This document shows, one piece after another, positions 26,490 to 36,715 of a DNA stretch of 64,000 nucleotides. How positions within the stretch are numbered: the first letter of the stretch is position 1; each line of letters begins with the position of its first letter. The notes below the pieces were generated by a model. The model saw only the letters and a program-made list of their open reading frames with translations, made no database searches and was not told the origin of the DNA. Source of the stretch: Belliella aquatica (GTDB taxonomy: Bacteria > Bacteroidota > Bacteroidia > Cytophagales > Cyclobacteriaceae); NCBI RefSeq assembly GCF_014637795.1, contig NZ_BMFD01000005.1, forward strand, positions 310,001 to 374,000, in the 5' to 3' direction. Made by a program: the position numbers and the translations under genes.

Positions 26490-27971
26490 TCATATTTTGT
26501 AGTATTCTTCCCAACCTTTCCTTGGTGGGGTACCATTTAGCAGCTCGTTGGCTACTTTGTTATTGGTAATGACCTTGTTTTTTCTATCAAATTTCAGGTT
26601 TGCATTCATCTGCTGTGCCAAGACTCCTAGTGAAAATATCTGGCTTAATGGTCCAGAGATTTCAAAAGGTGATCTTGTTTTTTCTTCTCCTTTGCATGCT
26701 AAAAGGAAGTTTGCAAAATGGTTGGAGCTACTTTCTGGAACTTCAGGCAAGTTTCCTTTCATGTCATTGGCAGCTTCTTCTGGAATAATGGAAAGCGTAC
26801 TTCCATGTGATCCTCCTTTGAAAGTCAAATCTTTGCTATAAATGATTTTTCCTGGATTCAGGGTTCTTTTTTCAATTTGACCAGTGCCTGCCGCAGGGAT
26901 ATCATCACTCAACTCTGAACTTCCGTAACCCTCAGGAATTGAAGGTAAATTTTCTAATCCATCATACCAAGTCACATTTACAGCTGGCATTTCACCTCTT
27001 TTGGGAAATTTGAAATCAAGAGTAGTGGCTTGAGGATAAAAAAGTAGATTATGGCCATCCAATTTAACCGCATTGATTTCTTCAGGAAGTCCTAAATCCA
27101 AATATCTGTGAAAACTATCCATAATATGTGCTCCCCAATCTCCCAAGGCACCCATTCCGAATTCGTACCAGCACCTCCACTGTCCATTTGCAAAATCCTT
27201 ATTGTAATCATGATGTTCGGCAGTCGTCAGCCAAAGATCCCAATCTAATGTTTCAGGAATAGGTTCTGGCTTTGGATAGCTTGTCATTGAAGTATCCCAG
27301 CCATGCCACCTTCTTCGGCTATTCATATGGCAAGTTATGGCGTGAACATCTTTGATGATTCCAGCATCTACCCAAGATTTGAATTGAAATGAATTGGCTT
27401 CCGAATGACCTTGATTCCCCATTTGGGTCACTACACCATATTTCTTCGCAGCCTTCATCATCAATTCAACTTCTTGAAATGTCCTTGCCATAGGTTTCTC
27501 GACATACACAGGCTTTCCAGAAGCCATTGCATGCATAGTGATAGGGAAATGCGAAAAATCCGGTGTACAAATCACAGCGGCATCAAATTCAACTTCTCTT
27601 TGATCAAAAAGCTCTCTAAAATCCTTATACCGTTTTGCTTTGGAATGCTTTTCGAGAATATTTGCTGTATGCGGAGCACCCAAATCTACATCACAGAAAG
27701 CCACGACATTTGATAAACCTATTCTGCCAAAATCATTGATCACTTGTTCTCCTCTATTTCCAATTCCAATACAAGCCAGATTGACACGATCACTTGGCAC
27801 TTTGGAAGCCATTTGGACAATTTCACCAGCCTTATTTCTAATTTCTGATTTGGAAAATAAAACATGACTCGGGATAATGTGAAAAGCACCAATTGCTAAG
27901 GCACTTTTCTTGAGAAAATCCCTTCTGTCTTTCTTTTCTGTAGGTTTCGATTGATTCTCTTCTTTTGACAT
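26490..27971 (-). CDS. Gfo/Idh/MocA-family oxidoreductase with Tat-type leader
   Basis: 493 residues from the ATG at 27971 (an upstream in-frame ATG at 27998 would add nine residues before a polar stretch). The leader DRRDFLKKSALAIGAF looks like a twin-arginine signal, so the enzyme is probably exported with its cofactor. An NAD(P)-binding Rossmann domain follows (NLACIGIGNRGEQV), then VEKPMA with the usual catalytic-region Lys, and the C-terminal Gfo/Idh/MocA domain. It oxidises or otherwise transforms a sugar; which one is unknown. Cotranscription with the upstream GH10 (122 bp) suggests a xylan-derived substrate. Confidence 0.85.
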   Translation of the reverse strand: MSKEENQSKPTEKKDRRDFLKKSALAIGAFHIIPSHVLFSKSEIRNKAGEIVQMASKVPSDRVNLACIGIGNRGEQVINDFGRIGLSNVVAFCDVDLGAPHTANILEKHSKAKRYKDFRELFDQREVEFDAAVICTPDFSHFPITMHAMASGKPVYVEKPMARTFQEVELMMKAAKKYGVVTQMGNQGHSEANSFQFKSWVDAGIIKDVHAITCHMNSRRRWHGWDTSMTSYPKPEPIPETLDWDLWLTTAEHHDYNKDFANGQWRCWYEFGMGALGDWGAHIMDSFHRYLDLGLPEEINAVKLDGHNLLFYPQATTLDFKFPKRGEMPAVNVTWYDGLENLPSIPEGYGSSELSDDIPAAGTGQIEKRTLNPGKIIYSKDLTFKGGSHGSTLSIIPEEAANDMKGNLPEVPESSSNHFANFLLACKGEEKTRSPFEISGPLSQIFSLGVLAQQMNANLKFDRKNKVITNNKVANELLNGTPPRKGWEEYYKI

Positions 27972-28093
27972 CTCTATGAATTTAAGTTTTAAGCTCAATC
28001 TATCTCTTAATTAGTTGAAACAGAAACCAGCTGTATAATTCTCTATTCTCTTATTCTAAATCACTTTTTATAAGCACCAGATCATTGCCCATG

Positions 28094-29227
28094 TTAATTT
28101 AGCAACTTTTGAACTTCAAAATAAGCAGGCTTAGGCTGTAAATTTTCATCGAGTAAAAAAGGGAAAGCCTTTCTTCCCGGTTTATCGAGCCAAGTTGCAT
28201 CATCGCCAATTCCCCAAAAAGTCACTCCTGTGATGATATCCTTGTAATCCAAAAAGATTTGAAATAGCATCTTGTAAGCTTGTTTTTGCCTTGTAGAAAA
28301 CGTTTCTGTGTAAACAGTAGAACCAGGTTCGTCATTTGACATATAAACTGGTATGTCCAATTCGGTAATCTGAATTTCAACTCCCAGTCCTCTAAACAAA
28401 TCCAGAGTTGTTCTTATTTCCTCTTCTGAAGTCCCAACAAACCAATGCCCTTGAAGTCCTACCCCATCGATAGGAATATTATTGTCTTTCAGCCTTTTGA
28501 CAAGATTATAAATCTTATTTCTTTTCCAGCTGAAAATAGAATTGTAATCGTTGTAAAAAAGCTTAGCATCTGGGTCTGCTCTCCGAGCAAAAACAAATGC
28601 TGAATCGATGTAAGACGGCCCAAAAATCTTATACCATGGAGAGTCCTCCCGGTAAATGATTTCCCCATTTGGATCCCAATCAAACATGGCTTCATTCACA
28701 ACATCCCAAGCATAAACATCCCCTTTGTACCTAGAGACAACAGTTGTAATATGTTCTTCCAATTGATCTAAAGCAACTTCTTTCGAAAGAAGCGCTCCAT
28801 TTTGATCATAAAACATCCAGTCAGGTGACTGCGAGTGCCAAGTTAAGGTATGTCCTCTAACTTTCATGTTGTTGGATTTGGCAAATTGAACAATCCTGTC
28901 TGCACCATCCCAAGTAAAAACTCCTTTTTCCCGTTGTAAGGCATCCGGTTTCATCACGTTTTCAGCAGTCACACTTGAAAAATGCTTTACTAAGGCTTCA
29001 CCGTGATTTGTACCAAGATCTGCATGCTGTGGAGTAATCGCTGCACCAATTGGGAAATGGTCTTTAAATAATTCCTTAAGAGGAATAGCAGCTACTTCTT
29101 CGTCTTTGCCATTATTTTGATCTTGTGGATCTTTGACATCAGGATCTACATCCTCTGTAGAATCACATGCAAATACAAAAATGGATAAAGCAATTATGGC
29201 CCATATATTAAATCGTAGATTTTTCAT
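28094..29227 (-). CDS. GH10 endo-xylanase, surface lipoprotein
   Basis: 377 residues with lipobox FVFAC (Cys21) and an acidic stretch right after it (DSTEDVDPD), which in Bacteroidota usually marks export to the cell surface. The GH10 barrel is intact: GHTLTWHSQSPDW (125-137), acid/base Glu179 in DVVNEAM, YYND-like FYNDYN (225-230), DGVGLQGHW, nucleophile Glu289 in ITELDI, and TFWGIGDD. It should cut the xylan backbone outside the cell. It lies 67 bp after the GH43-CBM6 gene in the long minus-strand array. Confidence 0.95.
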   Translation of the reverse strand: MKNLRFNIWAIIALSIFVFACDSTEDVDPDVKDPQDQNNGKDEEVAAIPLKELFKDHFPIGAAITPQHADLGTNHGEALVKHFSSVTAENVMKPDALQREKGVFTWDGADRIVQFAKSNNMKVRGHTLTWHSQSPDWMFYDQNGALLSKEVALDQLEEHITTVVSRYKGDVYAWDVVNEAMFDWDPNGEIIYREDSPWYKIFGPSYIDSAFVFARRADPDAKLFYNDYNSIFSWKRNKIYNLVKRLKDNNIPIDGVGLQGHWFVGTSEEEIRTTLDLFRGLGVEIQITELDIPVYMSNDEPGSTVYTETFSTRQKQAYKMLFQIFLDYKDIITGVTFWGIGDDATWLDKPGRKAFPFLLDENLQPKPAYFEVQKLLN

Positions 29228-29293
29228 CAGTGGATTGTTTAATTTTATTTAATTGAAATGTTCGTTTTGGTAATCTACCAGACTCCCACTTTA

Positions 29294-30658
29294 TCATTTT
29301 GAGAATCTCCAGTAATCAAAGAACATAATGTTGCTTTGTGCTTTTCCTTTAAATACAAAGTACAAATCATGAACTCCTGACACATTTTCAATAACAGCTG
29401 TCACCAATGTCCATCGATCATCTCCTCCTGTATTTGGGATTCTAAGCGTAGCTATAAGATCTCCATCTTTACCATCTAACCTGATTTCCATACTCACATC
29501 ACTGTTGTGGGTAGTTCCAACCCTTGCAGTAAATTTTGAAGGACCTCCTTCTCGAAAATCTACTCCTACAACTTTGGTATAAGCATCATTTCTTGTCGCA
29601 GTAATGAAATTTCCGACAACATCATTTTGCTTTGCTTTTACACCTTCTGACCAAGCAATAGTTTCCGCTTCATTCTTCACATAAGGATTGATTGAACTAA
29701 GACTTTTGGTTATCCCTTCTGTCATTTTCATCTGAACTATGGTCCCATCATCATTGAAAGTAACTTCTTCCACAGCTACCGACCTATTGAATCCACTCCC
29801 ACCCGGCAATGCACCGTTGTGGTAGAAAAGATAGGTTTTGCCTTTGTAATCGATGATCCCAGGGTGATTCGTAAAACTTCTACCTTCAGCGGGCATCAGC
29901 ACTCCTTGATATTTCCATGGACCAGTTGGGCTATCACTTGTTGAATAACCCAGATGCTCTGGAAGTTCTCCAGCGGCAAAAAGTAAGTAATACAAATCAT
30001 TTCGCTTGTAAAGCCAAGGCCCTTCTTCATAAGTTGTGGGTCTTTTAGGATCATCAGCCTTTCTTTTTCCGAAGGATTCAATTGTATTGGGAAATTGACC
30101 AACTTCGCCATCAAGTGAAATCATATCTTCGTTGAGTTTGGCATAATAGCAAACTGGATTTCCCCACATCAAATAAGCCTGTCCATCATCATCAACAAAT
30201 ACAGTGGGATCAATATCTGCACTGGAATTACTGATCAGTGGCTTGCCCAAAGGATCGATAAAAGGCCCATAGGGGCTATCAGAAACAGCTACACCGATTC
30301 CATTTTGATTATTTTTATCAGTAATTGGAACATACATGTAGAATTTCCCATCACGTTCGGTGCATTGTGGTGCCCATGCATTCATTTTTCCCCAAGAAAA
30401 GTCTTTGTATGACAAAACAGCTCCATGATCAGTCCAATTGACCATATCATCAGTGGTGTACAGCCGCCAATCGTTCATCGTAAACCAAGTCGATTCATCT
30501 TCATCATGGGATGTGTAGAGATAGACTTTGTCATTGTAAACCATCGGTGCAGGATCTGCTGTGAATGAGGTTTGGATAATTGGGTTTTGTGCAAAATTAT
30601 TTCCAAACTGAAGCAGCATGATACTAAAAAGAAAATATGGCTTAAGATTATGTTTCAT
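29294..30658 (-). CDS. GH43 glycosidase with C-terminal CBM6
   Basis: 454 residues, signal peptide ending NNFAQ (about 1-24). The GH43 propeller (about 25-315) shows base Asp35 (TADPAPMV), Asp150 (DIDPTVF) and acid Glu212 (EEGPW); TNHPGII and FYHNG follow. The last 130 residues (about 325-454, starting NEAETIAWS and ending FDYWRFSK) are a CBM6 beta-sandwich expected to bind xylan or its oligosaccharides. This GH43-CBM6 layout is typical of alpha-L-arabinofuranosidases and beta-xylosidases. A paralogue with the same layout is at 41769-43178. Confidence 0.93.
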   Translation of the reverse strand: MKHNLKPYFLFSIMLLQFGNNFAQNPIIQTSFTADPAPMVYNDKVYLYTSHDEDESTWFTMNDWRLYTTDDMVNWTDHGAVLSYKDFSWGKMNAWAPQCTERDGKFYMYVPITDKNNQNGIGVAVSDSPYGPFIDPLGKPLISNSSADIDPTVFVDDDGQAYLMWGNPVCYYAKLNEDMISLDGEVGQFPNTIESFGKRKADDPKRPTTYEEGPWLYKRNDLYYLLFAAGELPEHLGYSTSDSPTGPWKYQGVLMPAEGRSFTNHPGIIDYKGKTYLFYHNGALPGGSGFNRSVAVEEVTFNDDGTIVQMKMTEGITKSLSSINPYVKNEAETIAWSEGVKAKQNDVVGNFITATRNDAYTKVVGVDFREGGPSKFTARVGTTHNSDVSMEIRLDGKDGDLIATLRIPNTGGDDRWTLVTAVIENVSGVHDLYFVFKGKAQSNIMFFDYWRFSK

Positions 30659-30699
30659 AGCAAATGGCTTTAAATCAAGTATTTAAAATTTTATTAGGC

Positions 30700-32637
30700 T
30701 TAGTGATTCGTGATCACAAAACCCCCTTTTGGTTGAATGGAAACTGAATATGAACCATCCTTCCCAATTTCAATTGTGTCTAGTTTCGGCTGTTTATTTT
30801 GGTCATCATTGTATAAAGAGACTTTCTTCCCTTTCAGCATTTCTAGATTGATAGTCAAAGTCTTGACGCTTTCTTCCGCATTGACACCTGCGATGTACCA
30901 ATGTTCACCGCTTCTCCTTGCGATCACAGTGTACTTTCCAGGATAGCCATCAATGAAAATTGTTTCATCCCAAGTAGTTGGCAATTTTCTCAAAAAATCC
31001 AGTTCAAATTCAGGAACATCGGTGAGATTATTCGGTGTCAACCCAAACATCTGTACTGGATTTTGGAAAAGAACACCCGTAGCCAATTGGAAAATATCAG
31101 TCGTCAAGCGTTCTTGACCTCTTTGATTTCCTTTATTTAGAAATTTGTTCAACAAAACTCCACCAAACTCCATGCTTCCAACAGCATTTCGGATAAATGG
31201 ATGAAGAGTTGCATAAAATGCTTCTTTCTCTCTCGTATCTTGTACAAAAACCAACATTTCTGAAGCCAACACAGCTTCACTTCCTACAAAATTCGGATAC
31301 ATTCTCTCCCAACCTCTTGGAAGGGTTGCTCCATGGAAAATCACCATTAAACCATAATCATTGGCTTCGACCAAGATATCTTCGTACAGGCGCATCGTCT
31401 CTTGTTTGTCTCCTCCGAAAAAATCAACTTTCAAGCCTTTAACACCGACTTCTTGCAACCATTTCATTTCTTTTTTTCGAGCAAATGACGTATTCATTTT
31501 GTTCAAAGGAGTCTGAAATGCATCATTGGCGGTACCGTTTGAGTTGTACCATAGGAAGACATCAACATTCTTGGAATTGGCATATTTGATCAAATCCTCC
31601 ATGCGGTCGTAACCGATTCTTTCATCCCACCAAGCATCGATCAAAATGTACTCAAAATCCATGGCTGCGGCCAAATCAATGTATTTGACTTGGTCTTCAT
31701 AATTCATGCTGTTGTCCTGCCAAACAATCCAACTCCAAGTTCCTTTTCCATATTGATAAGGCTGAGATGCTTCATACAAAGGCTCCACAACATCAAATGC
31801 TACAGTCGTCTCAACAATTGGCATTAAGGTCTCTCCCACTGTGATCGTCCTCCAAGGTGTATATCCCGGAAGTCCGATTTGAGCTCCAGTATCTCCAAAG
31901 CCATTGTTTTGCTCCATTTGTGGATATTCAACAGTGTAAATTCCATCTTTAAAACTGCTCAAATGTGATCCATTGTAATTACTTCCCACTCCAGTTTCTG
32001 AAATCAATACCCAAGCGTTTTCTTGTGTTTGGAAAAGGGCAGGAAATACGTAGCCGAACTTAGCTGTTGTTTTTTCAATTGGCGCATCAACACTGTAGCC
32101 ACTTTCGTAGCTTGGAGCTGTCCTTGCAAATCCTGTCATCGGTGTCATCATCGGCGACACAAAAGCGGTAGTTGAGGCAGGGAATTTAAACCCAGTAATT
32201 TCTTCTTTTATTACTGTCGCTCTTGTATCTCCCCATTTTGGTAATTCATATCGGAAAGCAATGTCATTGTCACTGACTTGAAAATGGACTGAAATTTCCT
32301 TTCCATCTCCATTTTTTACTGTGTAGGTAAGCGTATTGGCTTTGTAGGTAACTGAAGATTTTTTGATTCTATCTTGCGTGTAGCTCTGATCAATTTTGTT
32401 TCTCGAAACCTTTACGAAAGTCAAGTCTGAAGTAAAGTCACCTTCATTAGTCACAAGACCCAATGGAGAATTATCCAAAATCAATTTTTCACCATAGTGA
32501 ATGGAGTACATTAATTTACCATTTAAACAATTCACTTCTAACTCTAAAACACCATCAGGACTTACTATTTTCACGGTATTTTGGCTGTATAGTGAAGCAG
32601 TTAAAAACATGCAGGAAACAAACAATATAAATTTCAT
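30700..32637 (-). CDS. GH97 glycosidase, predicted retaining (alpha-galactosidase-like)
   Basis: 645 residues, signal peptide ending SLYSQ (about 1-19). N-terminal beta-super-sandwich (about 22-290), catalytic barrel from about 300 (WSWIVWQDNSMNYEDQ), C-terminal beta domain. GH97 splits into inverting SusB-like enzymes and retaining ones that have an Asp nucleophile. Here KVDFFGGDKQ places Asp405 at the nucleophile position and Glu454 (VGSEAV) is a plausible acid/base, so this is the retaining type. An alpha-galactosidase acting on galactose caps of complex xylan fits the locus; starch use is unlikely. Confidence 0.88.
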   Translation of the reverse strand: MKFILFVSCMFLTASLYSQNTVKIVSPDGVLELEVNCLNGKLMYSIHYGEKLILDNSPLGLVTNEGDFTSDLTFVKVSRNKIDQSYTQDRIKKSSVTYKANTLTYTVKNGDGKEISVHFQVSDNDIAFRYELPKWGDTRATVIKEEITGFKFPASTTAFVSPMMTPMTGFARTAPSYESGYSVDAPIEKTTAKFGYVFPALFQTQENAWVLISETGVGSNYNGSHLSSFKDGIYTVEYPQMEQNNGFGDTGAQIGLPGYTPWRTITVGETLMPIVETTVAFDVVEPLYEASQPYQYGKGTWSWIVWQDNSMNYEDQVKYIDLAAAMDFEYILIDAWWDERIGYDRMEDLIKYANSKNVDVFLWYNSNGTANDAFQTPLNKMNTSFARKKEMKWLQEVGVKGLKVDFFGGDKQETMRLYEDILVEANDYGLMVIFHGATLPRGWERMYPNFVGSEAVLASEMLVFVQDTREKEAFYATLHPFIRNAVGSMEFGGVLLNKFLNKGNQRGQERLTTDIFQLATGVLFQNPVQMFGLTPNNLTDVPEFELDFLRKLPTTWDETIFIDGYPGKYTVIARRSGEHWYIAGVNAEESVKTLTINLEMLKGKKVSLYNDDQNKQPKLDTIEIGKDGSYSVSIQPKGGFVITNH

Positions 32638-32668
32638 AGGTTTGAGTTTTGATGATTTAGCGAAATCC

Positions 32669-32700
32669 TTATCAGATCATTCATTGATGAATTCTGATAA
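32669..32700. other. Hairpin between GH43 and GH97 genes
   Basis: TTATCAGA (32669-32676) pairs with TCTGATAA (32693-32700) and ATTCAT (32679-32684) with ATGAAT (32687-32692), interrupted by a 2-nt bulge. It is 31 bp upstream of GH97 on the minus strand. No U-tract follows, so processing or mRNA stability is more likely than termination. Confidence 0.45.
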
Positions 32701-32735
32701 AAATTATTGCCCAATCGCTAGATTTCTATTTAATC

Positions 32736-34844
32736 TTATTCGGAATCAAATATGACTTTATGCGTTTTGACCTGACCATGATAGGCAAACTTGACAATTG
32801 CTTCTCTAGAAACTGATGTTGCCTGAACAATTTCAATTTTCACATCAGGATTATCTGCTGTTGCGGAAATGACAGGAACATCAGTCGTCCCAGTTGGGAT
32901 TTTATAAGTTGTCTCGAAAATATTATATCCTACAATTCCATTTTCGTTCGTGGATCTAACCGGAATTTCGGGAACTTGAATAGCTTCTCCATTGACAGCA
33001 ATATTTACTTTTGGTACAATGGGACGAGTAATTTCCTTATCCTTGGAACTAAATCCTAAACCTATCAAATCGAAAAGCGGTTCTGATTCATCGCCTTCTG
33101 CTACCAAGTAAACAGCATGTTTCTTGTCCAATTGATCAACATATTCCGATACATCAATCTTGAACTTTGTGGATTCGTTTTTAGAATTTGCGGGAACTTC
33201 GATTACACCGATCTTCGTACCTTTCCAAGTATCATTTGCATAAGGACCATCTATCCAAACATTGACTTTGAAAGCTTTGTCAGTTTTTGGAGTAAGGAAA
33301 AGATTGAAAGCTGTCTGATTTCCTGACTTTGTTCCTTCAAATGCTTTAAGTCCATATTTATCTTCTTCCAAACCTCCAAAACCAAAGTATTTGTAACCAA
33401 TAATGTGCCCGTCTTTGACTTGAGTGATCGGCATGTGGTTGTCCCAAATATCCCAAGAATCCTGCTGGATACTGATATCAGAAAGATATGCGGCATAGCC
33501 TGCTGAGTAATATTGATATGGGTCTAGACCATAAATATGGAAACCTTCTGAGGTTACCTCAGCACCTTTGTATTCTCTGCCTTGGCTGTCTTTGGCAGTC
33601 CATTGTTTGTTTTCGGCATAAGGATCATAAGCCCTGATTCTGGCTCCTCCACCTTCTGCTACTGGGGTTTCATCCACTTCAATACTGATAGGTGCTACTA
33701 CAGGCTGACGGGCAAAACCAAAACCTCTAGGTGGCTTGTGGTAAAACACATACCATTGACCATTGATCTCTTCGATACTGCCATGGGTATTGTGCCCACC
33801 GTTGGTAAGAATTATACCAGTTCCATCTTCATTCAAAACTGGCCCTCTTGAATCCACCAATACACCTCCACTTTTCCATGGACCAAGTGGAGAATCACCC
33901 ACTGCATATCTCAAAGTGGAATTGGTGCTACTTACACCATAGTCAGGGCCTGAATAGCCACTGAATACAGTGATGTATTTGTTACCAACTTTTCTAATAG
34001 AAGAAGCTTCAAAAAAATTGAATGTTCCCAAATCTTCTTCCTCGTAGATATTTGGATATTGAGTTCCTTCTGGATCTCTTAGAGAACCATATCTATTACT
34101 AGCAGGGAGAAAATAAGGGATCACTTCAGTACCAGGCCTGATTGAATACATGGTATTTTGATCCAATTCTGCTGCCATAGATCTCTGGAAACCCCAATAT
34201 CCATAAGCTCTGAAACCTATCTCATAATCAGGATCATTTGGATCATCGATATTTTCAATATAGACAGCAGGATCAAATCCCAAAATACTACCTTCGACAG
34301 TTCGCTTTCCATCTTCGGTCATATTGATCGGAGTAAATGGTCCATCTGGTCTTGAGCCTTTGGCAACCATCGCTTCTCTTCCAGATCCTCTACTATGCGG
34401 ATACAAATAATATTCTTTGGCTCCATCTTTTCTTTTGACTTCAACCAAATCTGGTGCATACATCACATCCCACTGACCATCTATTTCATAAGTAAAAATA
34501 GCCCCTTCATCTCTCCAGCTTGTCAAATCCTCTACAGGTGCTGACCACATCCTGATATCAGGACCACAATAACTTGTAAATCTTAGATCGTGTGATCCAA
34601 TAATGTATGCTCTATATTTTCCAGGATTATCTGGGTCTTCAAATACTCGGGGCTCTCCATCTGGAACATGTTCCCAAAGTGGTAAATAAGGATTTCCAGC
34701 GCCTTTATGGACAAATTTAGTTTGTAATTCTTCTTCTGTTTTCTCAGTATTTTGTTCGCAAGAAACTGTCATAAACAAAAAGAGAAGACAAAAACAAGAA
34801 CGCAATACTGATTTCCCTTTACCTAATGACTTTAATTTCTTCAT
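32736..34844 (-). CDS. Large GH43-type glycosidase lipoprotein with C-terminal beta modules
   Basis: 703 residues from the ATG at 34844; an upstream in-frame ATG at 34934 would overlap the preceding gene and hide the signal peptide. Lipobox TVSC (Cys29). The propeller (about 45-420) shows a GH43 triad in an unusual context: Asp62 (VPDGEPRVF), Asp191 (GFDPAVY) and Glu279 (FFEASSI), with NTHGSI and FYHKPP later. About 280 further residues contain a CBM6-like sandwich (about 440-610) and an Ig-like tail. I cannot place it in a characterised GH43 subfamily. It is likely a debranching enzyme exposed on an outer membrane leaflet. Confidence 0.82.
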   Translation of the reverse strand: MKKLKSLGKGKSVLRSCFCLLFLFMTVSCEQNTEKTEEELQTKFVHKGAGNPYLPLWEHVPDGEPRVFEDPDNPGKYRAYIIGSHDLRFTSYCGPDIRMWSAPVEDLTSWRDEGAIFTYEIDGQWDVMYAPDLVEVKRKDGAKEYYLYPHSRGSGREAMVAKGSRPDGPFTPINMTEDGKRTVEGSILGFDPAVYIENIDDPNDPDYEIGFRAYGYWGFQRSMAAELDQNTMYSIRPGTEVIPYFLPASNRYGSLRDPEGTQYPNIYEEEDLGTFNFFEASSIRKVGNKYITVFSGYSGPDYGVSSTNSTLRYAVGDSPLGPWKSGGVLVDSRGPVLNEDGTGIILTNGGHNTHGSIEEINGQWYVFYHKPPRGFGFARQPVVAPISIEVDETPVAEGGGARIRAYDPYAENKQWTAKDSQGREYKGAEVTSEGFHIYGLDPYQYYSAGYAAYLSDISIQQDSWDIWDNHMPITQVKDGHIIGYKYFGFGGLEEDKYGLKAFEGTKSGNQTAFNLFLTPKTDKAFKVNVWIDGPYANDTWKGTKIGVIEVPANSKNESTKFKIDVSEYVDQLDKKHAVYLVAEGDESEPLFDLIGLGFSSKDKEITRPIVPKVNIAVNGEAIQVPEIPVRSTNENGIVGYNIFETTYKIPTGTTDVPVISATADNPDVKIEIVQATSVSREAIVKFAYHGQVKTHKVIFDSE

Positions 34845-34896
34845 GGATAGCTTTAATTTATATCTTTTAGATGATTCTGATTTTTGATGATTTCTC

Positions 34897-36642
34897 TTAA
34901 TATTGAGGAAGTGCATCATTGGCTGTTGTAGCATACAAGCCGATCAAATTGCCTGTAAATCCTCCAGCAACATTTGTTGAAAGGATGTCTCCAGAAACTT
35001 GACCGCCTAGATTTTTGAAGGTATTACCATCTGTAGAATAGCCAAATTCATAATTATCTCCATCAGCCTTCACTTGGAGTGAAATAGTTTTGGAAAGATC
35101 AATTTTAGTGCTCGCCAAGATCTCCGAAGTCACCTTTCGATCTCTACCTCTGCCTTTGGCTTCTGTTCTTTGAAGAAGCAACATGTAATCATTTCCTACT
35201 TTGGTGATTCCAAAGACATAATTGAAAGCTTCACTTTGAGCGCAAACTATTCCTGCAAGGTCTTTTTCGGATTGTGGTTGGTAATCCATCGTCATGTTGA
35301 ATTCAAACTTTTTGTGCTGCTGTCTGTAGAACAAAGTCGATGTAGGCTTTACTTCTTTGATGTTGACATTGAATGGATTGATTTGCAGTCCATTTTTCGT
35401 AAACTCAATAAAATCTTCCCTTGGACCTCTCAATCCAATCCATCTGAAATCAAGATTTTCAGAATCAAATTTTTCTGTGTAAACAAAGTTTCCATTCGGA
35501 AAAAAGCCATCCTGACCTGTTTTATTCTCTATAACTCCTGCTGGCATTTTCAACTTTGGCTCCATTGGAATTAAGCCATTTTCGAATACCGGCCATTCTC
35601 CTGACCAATCAACTGGTAGAATAAAAGTCTCTCTACCTGTATTTACCCTGTTTTTATCATTCGGTCTTATTCCTAAAAATACGCCATAATATTTATCATC
35701 AGGCCCTAGAACCAAATCCGCATGTCCTGCCCAATCGACTTTATTGTTTCTATTATTTCCGAAATAACGTTGCGTCAAGATTGGATTAGAAGGTGCTGGG
35801 ATAAAAGGCCCCATCGGATTATCACTTTTGAAAATCACTTCACTGTGATTTCCACCAGTTCCGCCTTCAGCACACATCAAATAATACATTCCATCTTTTT
35901 TGTAAAGATGTGGTGCCTCAATCCAAATTGGGTTTTTAGAAGGATCAACTCCCCCATCTACAATTATCTTATCCGTACCTGCGACAACTTGATCATTTTC
36001 CAAATCGTACTCCCAGATTTTGATAACGCGGTGTCCATCATATCTTTCTTCGCCTCTATTTGGTGCGTCGTTGTGCACAACATAAGCTTTCCCATTATCA
36101 TCAAAGAAAATTCCTGGATCAATTCCATCAAATTTCATTTTGATAGGATCACTCCATCCTTGAAATGGATCTTTGGTTTTCACTACGATATTTCCAAAAT
36201 CACCAGCAAACTGAGTTGTGATCATGTAAAATGTATCGTTATATGGATTATACTTGATATCCGGAGCAAAAACACCCATTGCAATTGCAGCATCCTGTAC
36301 CTTGAGCTGAGATTTTCTATCCAAAACATGTCCAATCTGAGTCCAATTCACTAAGTCTTTGGAGTGGAAAATCGGTACACCTGGGAACATCACAAAAGAA
36401 GAAACTACCATAAAATAATCATCCCCTTTTCTTGTAATCGCAGGATCAGGGTAGCATCCTTGAAGCAGAGGATTGTAAAACTCCCCTTCATTGAGTGGAT
36501 TGTCTATGTAAACTTGGTCTTTTCCTTCATAGACAACTTCCGAAAAAACGGGTGCATTACTTTTCTTCCGTTGGCTGAATCCTTCAGAAAAGGATAAGAA
36601 AACCATCAAAATAGCTAAAATGGTAGGTTTGAGATTTTTCAT
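34897..36642 (-). CDS. GH43 beta-xylosidase/arabinofuranosidase with C-terminal beta-sandwich
   Basis: 581 residues from the ATG at 36642, where a signal peptide starts (LAILMVFLSFSEGFSQ); an upstream ATG at 36693 adds 17 polar residues. Catalytic triad: Asp66 (CYPDPAIT), Asp175 (GIDPGIFF), Glu242 (WIEAPHLYK). The C-terminal 190 residues form the extra beta-sandwich seen in two-domain GH43 xylosidases, which shapes the active-site pocket. Exo-acting beta-xylosidase or arabinofuranosidase is likely. 73 bp follow the GH30 gene in the same array. Confidence 0.92.
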   Translation of the reverse strand: MKNLKPTILAILMVFLSFSEGFSQRKKSNAPVFSEVVYEGKDQVYIDNPLNEGEFYNPLLQGCYPDPAITRKGDDYFMVVSSFVMFPGVPIFHSKDLVNWTQIGHVLDRKSQLKVQDAAIAMGVFAPDIKYNPYNDTFYMITTQFAGDFGNIVVKTKDPFQGWSDPIKMKFDGIDPGIFFDDNGKAYVVHNDAPNRGEERYDGHRVIKIWEYDLENDQVVAGTDKIIVDGGVDPSKNPIWIEAPHLYKKDGMYYLMCAEGGTGGNHSEVIFKSDNPMGPFIPAPSNPILTQRYFGNNRNNKVDWAGHADLVLGPDDKYYGVFLGIRPNDKNRVNTGRETFILPVDWSGEWPVFENGLIPMEPKLKMPAGVIENKTGQDGFFPNGNFVYTEKFDSENLDFRWIGLRGPREDFIEFTKNGLQINPFNVNIKEVKPTSTLFYRQQHKKFEFNMTMDYQPQSEKDLAGIVCAQSEAFNYVFGITKVGNDYMLLLQRTEAKGRGRDRKVTSEILASTKIDLSKTISLQVKADGDNYEFGYSTDGNTFKNLGGQVSGDILSTNVAGGFTGNLIGLYATTANDALPQY

Positions 36643-36715
36643 GTTACTGGTATATTTATAAGCTTTATTCTTCATTACTGTTGATTTGATCATGCTTTAC
36701 TGCAGACCAGCCTGT

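Noticed and set aside
30700-32637. Starch utilisation from the GH97 and SusC/SusD names
   Set aside because: No GH13 enzyme is present and the GH97 has the retaining-type Asp instead of the SusB arrangement.
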